Shown: piece by piece, positions 8,507 to 16,776 of the stretch
Position numbering within the stretch: position 1 is the first letter of the stretch
Layout of the letters: the number at the start of each line of letters is the position of its first letter
NCBI RefSeq assembly: GCF_003443535.1
Contig: NZ_CP031946.1
Span: forward strand, 806,001-870,000
Direction: 5' to 3'
DNA: 64,000 bases
DNA from: Ruegeria sp. AD91A
GTDB taxonomy: Bacteria; Pseudomonadota; Alphaproteobacteria; Rhodobacterales; Rhodobacteraceae
Position numbers and translations under genes: made by a program
Notes under the pieces: generated by a model
Told to the model about the DNA's origin: nothing
What the model saw: only the letters and a program-made list of their open reading frames with translations
Databases searched by the model: none

Positions 8507-8824
8507 ATGCGATCGGCGGTTGTAATCTGCGCGACGGTTCTGGCCGTATGTCTGCCCCGGGTTGGGGTGGGACAGACTGCGGAAGACCCCTTGGCCCGCA
8601 AGGAATGCGAAGCCAAGGGGGGAAGCTATGAGATGGGCGGTCGGATACGGCAGTTTATCTGCTTTGAACCGTTGTCCGACGCTGGAAGCTCTTGCGAAAA
8701 AGCCTCTGACTGCGCAGGATTCTGCCTGTCAGAAACCAAACAATGCAGCGCAGTGACACCGCAATTCGGATGCATTCCGCATCTGGATGAGGCTGGGCGC
8801 GCGCGGGTAATCTGTATCGATTAG
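8507..8824 (+). CDS. small exported Cys-rich protein in the carnitine operon
   Basis: 105 aa. Starting at ATG 8507 (AGGAAGAG just upstream) it has a signal peptide (MRSAVVICATVLAVCLP..GVG, cleavage near QTAED). The mature part carries eight cysteines, with clusters SSCEKASDCAGFCLS and KQCSAVTPQFGC, so up to four disulfides are possible in the periplasm. It lies between the cleavage enzyme and the dehydrogenase fusion, 9 nt before the latter, in the same transcription unit. I do not recognise the family. A role in ligand binding or sensing is possible but not shown. Confidence 0.75.
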   Translation: MRSAVVICATVLAVCLPRVGVGQTAEDPLARKECEAKGGSYEMGGRIRQFICFEPLSDAGSSCEKASDCAGFCLSETKQCSAVTPQFGCIPHLDEAGRARVICID

Positions 8825-8832
8825 AGGACAGC

Positions 8833-10299
8833 ATGACAAAGACGGCAGCAATTATCGGGGGCGGTGTCATTGGCGGCGGATGGGCCGCGCGGTTCCTGCT
8901 CAATGGCTGGAACGTTCGGGTGTTCGACCCGGACCCCGAAGCGAAACGCAAAATAGGCGAAGTGCTGGACAATGCGCGCCGATCCTTGCCGGGGTTGAGC
9001 GATGTTCCGTTGCCACCCGAAGGTGCGCTGAGCTTTCATGACGACATGGCCGACGCCGTACAGGGCGCGACGTGGATCCAAGAAAGCGTGCCAGAGCGGT
9101 TGGACTTGAAGCTGAAGGTTTACAAGGGCTTGCAGGAGGCTTGTGACCCGGCTGCGATTATCGGATCCTCGACCAGCGGGTTCAAACCATCCGAGCTTCA
9201 GCACGGTGCCTTGCGCCCGGAACAGATCGTCGTGACGCACCCATTCAACCCAGTCTATCTGCTGCCGCTGATCGAGCTGGTGCCGACCGACAGAAACCCA
9301 CCGGAGATGGTTGAACAGGCCAGGAAACTGCTGACCTCGGTTGGTTTCTTCCCGCTGCATGTCAAGAAAGAGATCGACGCGCATATCGCCGACCGCTTTC
9401 TGGAAGCCGTCTGGCGCGAGGCGTTGTGGCTGGTCAAGGACGGCATCGCCACCACCGAAGAGATCGACGAAGCGATCCGAATGGGCTTTGGCATCCGCTG
9501 GGCGCAGATGGGATTGTTCGAAACGTACCGTGTGGCCGGAGGTGAAGCGGGGATGCGGCATTTCATGGCTCAGTTCGGGCCAGCCTTGAAATGGCCCTGG
9601 ACCAAGCTGATGGACGTGCCGGAATTCACCGATGAACTGGTCGACCTGATCGCCGATCAGTCAGACGCGCAATCGGGGATGCATTCGATCCGAGAACTGG
9701 AACGCATTCGCGACAACAACCTTGTGGGCATGATGCGGGCCCTCAAGGCGCAGAACTATGGTGCGGGGGCGGTGCTGAACCAGCATGATGCGCTGTTGAA
9801 GCCGGGTGCCTTGCCTACACTGGATCAGGCGGATCTGAGCCAGCCGATCCTGACCCTGTCCCGTGCCGTTCCGCTGGACTGGACGGATTACAACGGCCAC
9901 ATGAACGAGGCCAAGTATCTGGAAGCTTTTGCCGCCGCCACGGACCGTTTCATGGAGATCATTGGTTGCGATATGGAGTATATCGCGTCGGGTGGCAGTT
10001 ATTTCACCGCTGAAAACCACATCCGTTACATCGACGAGGTCCATGCAGGGGCAAAGATCGACGTGCGCACGCAGATGCTGCTGGGGCAGGGCAAGAAGCT
10101 GCATGTCTTTCACAGCATGTATGAAGGCGACAAGCTGTTGGCCACGGGCGAGAGTTTCCTGCTGCATGTCAGTCTTGAAACCCGCCGCCCCAGTCCGCCG
10201 TCGCCCAAGATCGAAGCAGCGATGGCGCGGATTGCCAAGGCACAGGCCGGTTTGCCTTACCCTGAAGGGGCGGGGGCCGCCATTCGGAAGCCCTCATGA
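8833..10299 (+). CDS. L-carnitine dehydrogenase fused to a betainyl-CoA thioesterase domain
   Basis: 488 aa, two domains. Residues 1-315 are a 3-hydroxyacyl-CoA-dehydrogenase-type NAD enzyme: Rossmann motif AAIIGGGVIGGGWAA, the catalytic THPFNP His136, and Glu148 in LIELV. Residues about 340-470 are a hotdog thioesterase (VPLDWTDYNGHMNEAKYL, YFTAENHIRYIDEV). Such fusions are known for carnitine dehydrogenases of rhizobia and relatives, where Pseudomonas has separate CdhA and CdhB. The predicted steps are L-carnitine -> 3-dehydrocarnitine (NAD+) and betainyl-CoA -> glycine betaine + CoA, which bracket the BKACE reaction of the upstream gene. The stop overlaps the next ATG by four bases. Confidence 0.93.
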   Translation: MTKTAAIIGGGVIGGGWAARFLLNGWNVRVFDPDPEAKRKIGEVLDNARRSLPGLSDVPLPPEGALSFHDDMADAVQGATWIQESVPERLDLKLKVYKGLQEACDPAAIIGSSTSGFKPSELQHGALRPEQIVVTHPFNPVYLLPLIELVPTDRNPPEMVEQARKLLTSVGFFPLHVKKEIDAHIADRFLEAVWREALWLVKDGIATTEEIDEAIRMGFGIRWAQMGLFETYRVAGGEAGMRHFMAQFGPALKWPWTKLMDVPEFTDELVDLIADQSDAQSGMHSIRELERIRDNNLVGMMRALKAQNYGAGAVLNQHDALLKPGALPTLDQADLSQPILTLSRAVPLDWTDYNGHMNEAKYLEAFAAATDRFMEIIGCDMEYIASGGSYFTAENHIRYIDEVHAGAKIDVRTQMLLGQGKKLHVFHSMYEGDKLLATGESFLLHVSLETRRPSPPSPKIEAAMARIAKAQAGLPYPEGAGAAIRKPS

Positions 10300-11054
10300 C
10301 CCGGCGCGTATTGGTAACAGCCGGGGCATCGGGTGTCGGTCGGGCCATGGCCGCGGCGTTTGACGCCGCCGGTTATGATGTCTGGGTGACGGATATTGAC
10401 CCGTCAGCTCTGGATGCTTTGCCCGACCATTGGGTGGCGCACAGGGCTGATGTAACAAATGAGACCGACATGAGCGCTGTGTTTCAGGCTGTCGGGGCGG
10501 CCGGTGGGTTGGACGTTCTGTGCGCAAATGCCGGGATCGCCGGGCCGACAAACGCGATCGAGGATATCGATCTGGATGGATGGCGCGCCTGTGTCGCGGT
10601 CAATCTGGACGGGGCCTTTCTGGCCGCCAAGTACGCCGCGCCGATGATGAAGTCGGCGCGGGCGGGCAGCATCATTCTGACCTCCTCCACCTCCGGTCAG
10701 TACGGCTATCCGTATCGTGCGCCTTATGCGTCGGCCAAATGGGCGATCATTGGGTTGATGAAAACGCTGGCGATGGAACTGGGGCCGCTGGGTATTCGCG
10801 CAAACGCCATTTGTCCGGGTGCGGTGGAAGGCCCGCGCATGGAAGGTGTCTTGGCCCGAGAGGCAGCCGCGAAAGGCATGACCCGCGATGAGGTTTACCA
10901 AGGCTACGCCTCTGGCACATCAATGGGGCGCTTTGTGGAAGCGCAGGATATCGCCAATATGGCCGTTTTTCTTGCTTCAGACGCCGCGCGGCTGGTATCG
11001 GGGCAGGTGATCGCGGTGGATGGGCACACCGTCAATCCCGACCCGAAACTGTAA
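10296..11054 (+). CDS. short-chain dehydrogenase/reductase of the carnitine operon
   Basis: Classical SDR, 252 aa: cofactor loop VTAGASGVGRAMA, DVLCANAGIAG, catalytic Ser in LTSSTSGQ and YASAK (Tyr-x3-Lys), and the C-terminal SGQVIAVDGH. It is coupled to the carnitine dehydrogenase by an ATGA overlap, so it belongs to the pathway's operon. The linear L-carnitine route needs no further dehydrogenase. A D-carnitine dehydrogenase or another hydroxy-acid oxidation feeding 3-dehydrocarnitine is the most economical guess; 3-hydroxybutyrate-type chemistry on the acetoacetate by-product is an alternative. Confidence 0.88.
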   Translation: MTRRVLVTAGASGVGRAMAAAFDAAGYDVWVTDIDPSALDALPDHWVAHRADVTNETDMSAVFQAVGAAGGLDVLCANAGIAGPTNAIEDIDLDGWRACVAVNLDGAFLAAKYAAPMMKSARAGSIILTSSTSGQYGYPYRAPYASAKWAIIGLMKTLAMELGPLGIRANAICPGAVEGPRMEGVLAREAAAKGMTRDEVYQGYASGTSMGRFVEAQDIANMAVFLASDAARLVSGQVIAVDGHTVNPDPKL

Positions 11055-11055
11055 C

Positions 11056-11238
11056 TCAGCCTTGATTTGGGCCACGGATCTGGCGAATGGTCTGGCGGAC
11101 CGCCTGCCAATCCTGTGCCTCTTTCTGGTTTCCGGCAGCTTCGCATTCGCGCATCTTTTGCGCGGCCTCTGCCTCGGCCCGGTCTCCGTGCGCAGCGTAC
11201 AGGGCACGTGCGTATTGAGCGGTTTGAATTGCGTCCAT
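11056..11238 (-). CDS. conserved small soluble protein, unknown
   Basis: 60 aa from ATG 11236-11238, with GGAGGACCACAGGA upstream. The sequence is Ala/Glu/Gln-rich and helical (TAQYARALYAAHGDRAEAEA, then a Trp-containing tail ending IRGPNQG). I recall similar short proteins in other Roseobacter genomes but no assigned function. It ends one base past the stop of the convergent SDR gene. Confidence 0.7.
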   Translation of the reverse strand: MDAIQTAQYARALYAAHGDRAEAEAAQKMRECEAAGNQKEAQDWQAVRQTIRQIRGPNQG

Positions 11239-11317
11239 TCCTGTGGTCCTCCGTTTGTGGTCGGAATGCCCGATGGTTCGCGCCAAGGGACGATAGCACA
11301 GGTTGCGCCTGGCTGCA

Positions 11318-12187
11318 TCAACTGTTGCGGGAAACCGCCGTTCTGAGCTGTCGCAAATGGTTCGGGAAATCGCGGGCGGCGACATCGGCCTCGCGCACCA
11401 GAGTGTCGAAATGGCGTGAAAATGTCTCGATCCGATCCCGGTCGCGAAACGCCAAATAGTGGCTTCCGGCATAAAAAACGCAAAGAAGCGGTCCGAAAAT
11501 CGTAACCGGGGCGGAATACAACCTTTTGGCATCAAACAGATAGATCCGCATCCGGGGATATAGTTGTTCACACAGGGCCAGCAGGTGATCGATCTGTTCC
11601 AGCCGAATATCCGGGCAGAGACCATGGTAATACCCTGTGGCGCTGGCAAAGCTCTCGATCTCGTACAACGGCATGGCAATTTCGTAATCCGACTGAGCGC
11701 TGCGCATCCAGGTCAGCCTATCCTCGGACGCTCCGATGGCCTGATCTGCCGTGCGACCCAGATGTGGGGCATATTCCCATTCCAGTACCGCGCGCGTCTT
11801 GAGCATGTCGGGCAGGGTGGCCGGGACATAGCGGATCTTGTACCCGGCGGCTTCCTTGTGCCACTCGAAAATCCGCTCATCGACAAGGGCGCGGGGGGCT
11901 TCCGTAAAGGACAGGGAACTGGCCAAAATCTCTGCCGCGCTTTCCGGTCTGTCGGACAGGCTCAGCAACCAGTCAGCCGAGACACCCAGTGCCGCGGCAC
12001 AGCCACCCACAACATGCGCGTTGGGAAGACGCGCGCCTTGACCGGTCAACAACTGAGAAACGGTCGAACGGTCCACGCCGATGTGGCGCGCAAGCGCGCT
12101 TTGGCTGACGTGACGGTCCTCCATCGCCCGGGCAAGGCGTAGGCGGAATTGAGCGGCGCGGTCGCGTTTGTCGATGTTTTCCTGCAT
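11318..12187 (-). CDS. XRE-family transcriptional regulator
   Basis: 289 aa. The N-terminal Cro/C1-type helix-turn-helix (about residues 15-75: RLRLARAMEDRHVSQSALAR, GVDRSTVSQLLTG) is followed by a roughly 200-residue domain with many aromatic residues (YEIESFASATGYYHG, LYPRMRIYLFDAKRLYSAPV) that I do not recognise and that probably senses a ligand or partner. It is divergently transcribed from a DUF2061/desaturase/exporter unit, with a palindrome between the two (12207-12227). It probably autoregulates and controls that unit. Confidence 0.85.
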   Translation of the reverse strand: MQENIDKRDRAAQFRLRLARAMEDRHVSQSALARHIGVDRSTVSQLLTGQGARLPNAHVVGGCAAALGVSADWLLSLSDRPESAAEILASSLSFTEAPRALVDERIFEWHKEAAGYKIRYVPATLPDMLKTRAVLEWEYAPHLGRTADQAIGASEDRLTWMRSAQSDYEIAMPLYEIESFASATGYYHGLCPDIRLEQIDHLLALCEQLYPRMRIYLFDAKRLYSAPVTIFGPLLCVFYAGSHYLAFRDRDRIETFSRHFDTLVREADVAARDFPNHLRQLRTAVSRNS

Positions 12188-12206
12188 GCGATGAAAAATA
12201 TCACAG

Positions 12207-12227
12207 ATGATTAGTTTTGTTAATCAT
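12207..12227. promoter_or_regulatory. perfect inverted repeat, operator candidate for the XRE regulator
   Basis: ATGATTA (12207-12213), spacer GTTTTGT, TAATCAT (12221-12227): two perfect 7-bp arms, 21 bp overall (two helical turns). It begins 20 bp from the regulator start and 24-69 bp before the candidate starts of the DUF2061 gene. The surroundings are unusually AT-rich for this genome. Size and position fit a dimeric Cro/C1-like binder. Confidence 0.65.
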
Positions 12228-12250
12228 ATTCAGAATTTTCAGCGTGAGAA

Positions 12251-12499
12251 ATGAAATGTAACCCCTTTGTAAAAGCAAGAAGAATGGGGATCGGAATGGA
12301 AACGCGGCGAAGATCTGTCGTGAAAGCAATCGTGTGGAATGCCATGGGGTTGGCCACCATGACGCTGGTGGGCCTGGTCGCCACCGGCTCCGTCGCGGTT
12401 GGTGGGGCCTTGGCGTTGATCAACACCGCTATCGGCCTGACACTGTACGTGATCTACGAAAGACTATGGGCGGGAATCTCGTGGGGGCGTAATGGCTGA
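12251..12499 (+). CDS. DUF2061 small membrane protein
   Basis: 82 aa as drawn. The conserved part begins at METRRRSVVKAIVWNAMGLA, so ATG 12296 (67 aa, GGGGATCGGA upstream) is an equally likely start. Two membrane helices (AMGLATMTLVGLVATGSVAV and ALINTAIGLTLYVIYE) and a terminal Trp-rich segment match the DUF2061 family, whose function is unknown. The stop overlaps the desaturase start by 8 nt, so the two are coupled. Confidence 0.82.
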   Translation: MKCNPFVKARRMGIGMETRRRSVVKAIVWNAMGLATMTLVGLVATGSVAVGGALALINTAIGLTLYVIYERLWAGISWGRNG

Positions 12500-13394
12500 G
12501 CCTTCCACACCGAAATCACCCGAATGGGGCACGTTTATCCTGATCGTAGGGTGCTATGCCGCCTGGCTTGCCGGGTTGTTCTGGGTGGCAAACACGTCAC
12601 TGTGGTTGGCGGCTCCGGCTCTGGGCTTTGTTGCAGCCCTGCATTCGTCTTTGACGCACGAAGTCCTGCATGGCCACCCATTTCGCGCCAAGTGGCTGAA
12701 TGAGGCGCTGATGGCACTGCCACTGACCCTGGCCATTCCGTATAACCGCTTTCGTGATCTGCATTTGGCGCATCATCAGGATGCCACTTTGACTGACCCA
12801 TATGACGATCCGGAATCCAACTACCTGGATCCCGAAATCTGGTCGGCGCTGCCGCGTGGCGTGCAGACGGTGCTGGCGCTTAACAACACGCTTCTGGGGC
12901 GGATGGTGCTGGGTCCGGCCATAGGGCAGGTTCTGTTTATGCGGGACGAGTGGCGGGGGCTGTGGCGCGGCGACAAGGCTGTCCTGTTGGCCTGGGCTTT
13001 GCACATACCCGGCGCGGCGGCGGTTCTGTGGATCGTTGCACAGTCAGCCATGCCGATCTGGGTTTATCTGATTTCGGCCTATATCGGGCTGGCGTTGCTG
13101 AAAATCCGCACGTTTCTGGAACACCGCGCGCACGAGAAATCCCGCGCACGGACTGTGATTATCGAAGACAGCGGGCCGTTGGCATTTCTGTTTTTGAACA
13201 ATAACTTGCATGTTGTGCATCACATGAACCCAGCCGCGCCTTGGTATCGGCTGCCGTCGTTGTATCGTGATGGCAAAGACAGGTACCTGGCCTGCAATGA
13301 GGCTTATGTATACCGCTCCTATGCACAGATTTTCCGGCAGTATCTACTACGTGCCAAAGACCCGGTTCCGCATCCGCTCTGGTCAAAGCGCTGA
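12492..13394 (+). CDS. membrane fatty acid desaturase family protein
   Basis: 300 aa integral-membrane di-iron enzyme. The three histidine boxes are intact: HEVLHGH (about residues 56-62), HLAHHQD and HVVHHMNP near the C-terminus, separated by hydrophobic pairs of helices. The family introduces double bonds or hydroxylates lipid-linked chains; the substrate is unknown. Its operon with DUF2061 and a DMT exporter under an XRE regulator suggests membrane lipid modification or a small hydroxylated/desaturated product (inference). Confidence 0.9.
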   Translation: MAEPSTPKSPEWGTFILIVGCYAAWLAGLFWVANTSLWLAAPALGFVAALHSSLTHEVLHGHPFRAKWLNEALMALPLTLAIPYNRFRDLHLAHHQDATLTDPYDDPESNYLDPEIWSALPRGVQTVLALNNTLLGRMVLGPAIGQVLFMRDEWRGLWRGDKAVLLAWALHIPGAAAVLWIVAQSAMPIWVYLISAYIGLALLKIRTFLEHRAHEKSRARTVIIEDSGPLAFLFLNNNLHVVHHMNPAAPWYRLPSLYRDGKDRYLACNEAYVYRSYAQIFRQYLLRAKDPVPHPLWSKR

Positions 13395-13415
13395 TTTGCC
13401 GACACAACGGGTGAC

Positions 13416-14318
13416 ATGAGTCTCTGGATCCCTGTCACCATCGCCGCCGCCAGTTTTCAGACCGTGCGATTCATGCTGCAAAAATCTCTGAGCAGCGTGA
13501 AACTGTCTGCCGCAGGCGCGACCTTTGCGCGGTTTGCTTACTCCATGCCGCTGGCCGTTGCCGGGCTGTTTGTGGCATTACATATAACCGGGGCCAGCCT
13601 GCCACCACTTGGCGGAGTATTCTGGCTTTATGCGGTTATTGGGGGCACCGCGCAAATCCTCGCAACGATTTGCGTGGTCGCGTTGTTCAAGCAACGAAAT
13701 TTTGCGGTTGGGATCACCTTCAAGAAAACCGAAGTGATTCAGACCGCGATAGTCGGCTTTCTGGTTTTGGGTGACAGCGTTTCCCGCGGCGCGCTGATTG
13801 CGATCCTGTTGGGGTTGATGGCGGTGCTTTTGCTGTCAAAAACACCCGGTGGGGGCGGTGCCTGGTGGCGACATCTTACGAACCGCGCGTCCCAATTGGG
13901 GCTTGGATCAGGGGTTTTATTTGCCTTTTCTGCCGTCAGCTATCGCGGGGCGTCGCTGCAACTGGGCGATATCGACGCTTGGTTCCGGGCGCTGATCACC
14001 CTGGCCGCCGTCGTGACGTTCCAGTTTGTCAGCATGGGGCTGTGGCTGTTGTGGCGCGACCGGGCCGAGCTGCGTGCGGTTTGGCAGACGCGATCCACCG
14101 GCGTGTTTGTCGGCCTGACCAGTCTGGGTGGGTCGTTTTGCTGGTTCTGGGCCTTCACCTTGCAAAACGCAGCTTATGTCAAAGCGCTGGGTCAGGTGGA
14201 ACTAATCTTCAGCCTGATGGCCTCGATCCTGTTTTTCCGCGAGACGATCACCCGGCGAGAAATCGCCGGGATGCTGCTGTTGGGTGTTTCGATACTAGCG
14301 TTGATGCTGGCGATTTAG
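13416..14318 (+). CDS. DMT-superfamily (EamA) transporter
   Basis: 300 aa with about ten hydrophobic helices arranged as two EamA repeats. The second repeat starts around LGLGSGVLFAFSAVSYRGAS, and the typical end motif LGQVELIFSLMASILFFRE is present. It is probably a metabolite exporter. It starts 21 nt after the desaturase gene and probably belongs to that unit. Its stop overlaps the stop of the convergent helicase gene (14315-14318). Confidence 0.88.
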   Translation: MSLWIPVTIAAASFQTVRFMLQKSLSSVKLSAAGATFARFAYSMPLAVAGLFVALHITGASLPPLGGVFWLYAVIGGTAQILATICVVALFKQRNFAVGITFKKTEVIQTAIVGFLVLGDSVSRGALIAILLGLMAVLLLSKTPGGGGAWWRHLTNRASQLGLGSGVLFAFSAVSYRGASLQLGDIDAWFRALITLAAVVTFQFVSMGLWLLWRDRAELRAVWQTRSTGVFVGLTSLGGSFCWFWAFTLQNAAYVKALGQVELIFSLMASILFFRETITRREIAGMLLLGVSILALMLAI

Positions 14319-15661
14319 CCCGCTCGACGCTCGTCAAAACTGAGGGCTATGAAGCTGGGCAGGTGATCACCCATGCCCACAACGGCCCGACCGGTGTCTT
14401 CCTTGCGTCCCCGGCCACGGCCCTTTGGCTCTCGCTCTTTCCTGACGTCTTTTTTGCCATCTGGCTCCCGGGTTTTCTTCTCGGGCGTCGGCTTTTCGGG
14501 CTTGGGGTCTTCCTTGATCGGATTGTCGAGGCGTGGAATGTCTTTCTGGATCAGCTTTTCGATCGCGGCGAGGGCCTTTTCATCTCGGCCTGAACAGATC
14601 GTAATTGCCTTGCCTTCGCGCCCGGCACGACCGGTGCGGCCGATGCGGTGTACATAATCCTCGGGGTGGCCGGGGACGTCGAAATTGAACACGTGGCTGA
14701 CGGCCGGAACGTCCAGACCGCGCGCAGCGACGTCCGATGCCACCAGCAGGCGCAATGATCCGTCGCGGAACCCGTCCAGTGTCTTCATCCGCTGTGACTG
14801 ATCCAGATCGCCATGGATGGCGGCCGCATCATAGCCATATTTCTTCAGCGATTTCGCACAGATATCGACATCTGTCTTGCGATTGCAGAAGATGATTGCG
14901 TTGGTGCACTTTTCACCCTCAGCGTCGATCAAAGCACGCAGCACGTTGCGCTTCTGGCTTGCTTCACGATCCCGGCGGCCGCCTTTGAACATGACAACGC
15001 CCTGTTCGATCGTCTCGGATGCGGTTGCTTGCCGGGCAACTTCAACCCGTGCAGGGGCCGACAGGAATGTATCTGTGATTCGTTCGATCTCGGATGCCAT
15101 GGTCGCCGAGAAGAACAGCGTTTGCCGTGTGAAAGGCGTCAGCGAGAAGATGCGCTCGATGTCAGGAATAAAGCCCATATCCAGCATCCGGTCGGCTTCG
15201 TCCACCACCATGATCTGCACGCCGTTCAGCAGCAGCTTGCCACGTTCGAAATGATCCAGAAGACGACCCGGAGTGGCGATCAGAACATCGACGCCGCGGT
15301 CGATCAGCGCCTCTTGCTCTTTGAAACTGACGCCGCCGATCAACAGCGCTTTGGTCAGTTTCAGGTGCTTGCTGTAGGTGTCGAAATTCTCGGCCACCTG
15401 AGCCGCCAGTTCCCGCGTCGGGCACAGAACCAGCGAGCGTGGCATCCGCGCGCGGGCACGTCCACGCGCCAGCAGAGTGATCATCGGCAGTGTGAAACTG
15501 GCGGTTTTTCCGGTGCCGGTCTGGGCGATTCCCAAGACATCGCGGCCTTCCAGAGCGGGAGGAATCGCGCCTTCCTGAATAGGGGTTGGGGTTTCGTATC
15601 CGGCTTCCTCAATGGCTTTGAGGACCTTCGGGTTCAGGTTTAGTTCGTTAAATTTTGTCAT
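14315..15661 (-). CDS. DEAD-box ATP-dependent RNA helicase (RhlE-like)
   Basis: 448 aa from ATG 15659-15661 (MTKFNELNLNPKVLKAIEEA); an upstream in-frame extension lacks conservation. The motif series is complete: Q motif (PTPIQ), I (AQTGTGKT, 46-53), Ia (PTRELA), Ib (TPGRLLD), II (VDEADRML), III (SAT), IV-VI (IIFCNRK, ASDVAARGLDV, HRIGRTGRAG). A charged Lys/Arg/Pro/Glu C-terminal tail is typical of RhlE-type cold and ribosome-assembly helicases. Confidence 0.95.
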   Translation of the reverse strand: MTKFNELNLNPKVLKAIEEAGYETPTPIQEGAIPPALEGRDVLGIAQTGTGKTASFTLPMITLLARGRARARMPRSLVLCPTRELAAQVAENFDTYSKHLKLTKALLIGGVSFKEQEALIDRGVDVLIATPGRLLDHFERGKLLLNGVQIMVVDEADRMLDMGFIPDIERIFSLTPFTRQTLFFSATMASEIERITDTFLSAPARVEVARQATASETIEQGVVMFKGGRRDREASQKRNVLRALIDAEGEKCTNAIIFCNRKTDVDICAKSLKKYGYDAAAIHGDLDQSQRMKTLDGFRDGSLRLLVASDVAARGLDVPAVSHVFNFDVPGHPEDYVHRIGRTGRAGREGKAITICSGRDEKALAAIEKLIQKDIPRLDNPIKEDPKPEKPTPEKKTREPDGKKDVRKEREPKGRGRGRKEDTGRAVVGMGDHLPSFIALSFDERRAG

Positions 15662-15846
15662 GTAAGTCCGGTTTTTGCGGACACTTGACCTGGCCCGCGC
15701 GTCAAAGATGTGCCGGGCCCGGATGGCCATACGCGTGATGCGACATTTCGGCTTGTACGCGGACATAACAAAAACGTTGGTCGGGGTCAAATGAAGAGAA
15801 TTTCACCTGTTCCTGCCCGTGGCTTTCCGTGAATTTCAGCAACAAT

Positions 15847-16776
15847 TCAGCAACTTCCGGGGAAGTGTTTCTCTAGCTTTTCGTCCAGGTTCAGTGGTCG
15901 GTGGCGCAGCAGGCCGTGGCGTTCAAGGTTGGCGCGCACCCCTGAGTCTGTGCCGCTCATTTCTTTGTAGAACGCGCGCAGGCCGTCCATGCCTTGTTCG
16001 ACCTCGATCCAGTTGAGTAGTTCATTCTTGCTCAGACCACCCTGGTCACGCGGGACATTCGGTGCCATGCCTGCCTGATACGAGCCGCGATCCATGCGAA
16101 ACTGATAATGCGCAATCCAGTGGTCCCAACCCGGGGCATGGCGATGGCACAGATCGATCTGAGGGAGTTCGTGTTTGCAGGGCAGAAGCACTTTGTTCTG
16201 AAACAGGTTGTGGATGCGGAAGCTTAAGTTTTTCAATCCGGTGCGCACGAACAACTTTCCCTGCACGTGGCTTAGGAAACCACCCATGACAAACGCGCCG
16301 TAATTCGGATAGATGGTCTCGACCAACGCCTCGCGGTTCGGGCCATGCGGGATATGTGCTTTGTACAGGTCTTTGCCCCCGGCCAGCGCCTCTAACGGGC
16401 GGACACGGGCGGCGTGAACCGCGTTCGGAACATCGCGCAACACATCTGCGATGGGGATTGTAGACCATAGAAATTCATCCACGTCGATATGGGTCAACCA
16501 ATCCAGTTGAGTGTTTCGGTAGGCAAAAGTGGCGTGAACCGACTGGCGCACCTGATGTTTTTCCGGTCGTGCGCGTCCGCGTTTTTCCCAAAAGGCATCA
16601 TCACAGACGCGAACCCGGACCTTGGGGTGCATTCTGAGTGCTCTGAACGTGCGGCGGTTGGGCTCGTCCATGTAGATATACATGAAATCCGCCCCCAGTT
16701 CGAGGTGATGGGCCACGAACCGAAGGACGTCTTCGGTTGGCCCCCGGACCATCGAGACAATGCCCCAGGTGGTCAT
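15847..16776 (-). CDS. glycosyltransferase family 2-like protein (PF13704 type)
   Basis: 309 aa. It begins WGIVSMVRGPTEDVLRFVAHHLELGADFMYIYMDEP and carries the metal-site motif LTHIDVDEFLW, typical of the Glyco_tranf_2_4 group common in roseobacters. His/Arg/Trp-rich segments follow (LCHRHAPGWDHWIAHYQF). Donor and acceptor are unknown. Its ATG overlaps the stop of the upstream gene by 4 nt, so the two are probably functionally linked. Confidence 0.82.
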   Translation of the reverse strand: MTTWGIVSMVRGPTEDVLRFVAHHLELGADFMYIYMDEPNRRTFRALRMHPKVRVRVCDDAFWEKRGRARPEKHQVRQSVHATFAYRNTQLDWLTHIDVDEFLWSTIPIADVLRDVPNAVHAARVRPLEALAGGKDLYKAHIPHGPNREALVETIYPNYGAFVMGGFLSHVQGKLFVRTGLKNLSFRIHNLFQNKVLLPCKHELPQIDLCHRHAPGWDHWIAHYQFRMDRGSYQAGMAPNVPRDQGGLSKNELLNWIEVEQGMDGLRAFYKEMSGTDSGVRANLERHGLLRHRPLNLDEKLEKHFPGSC

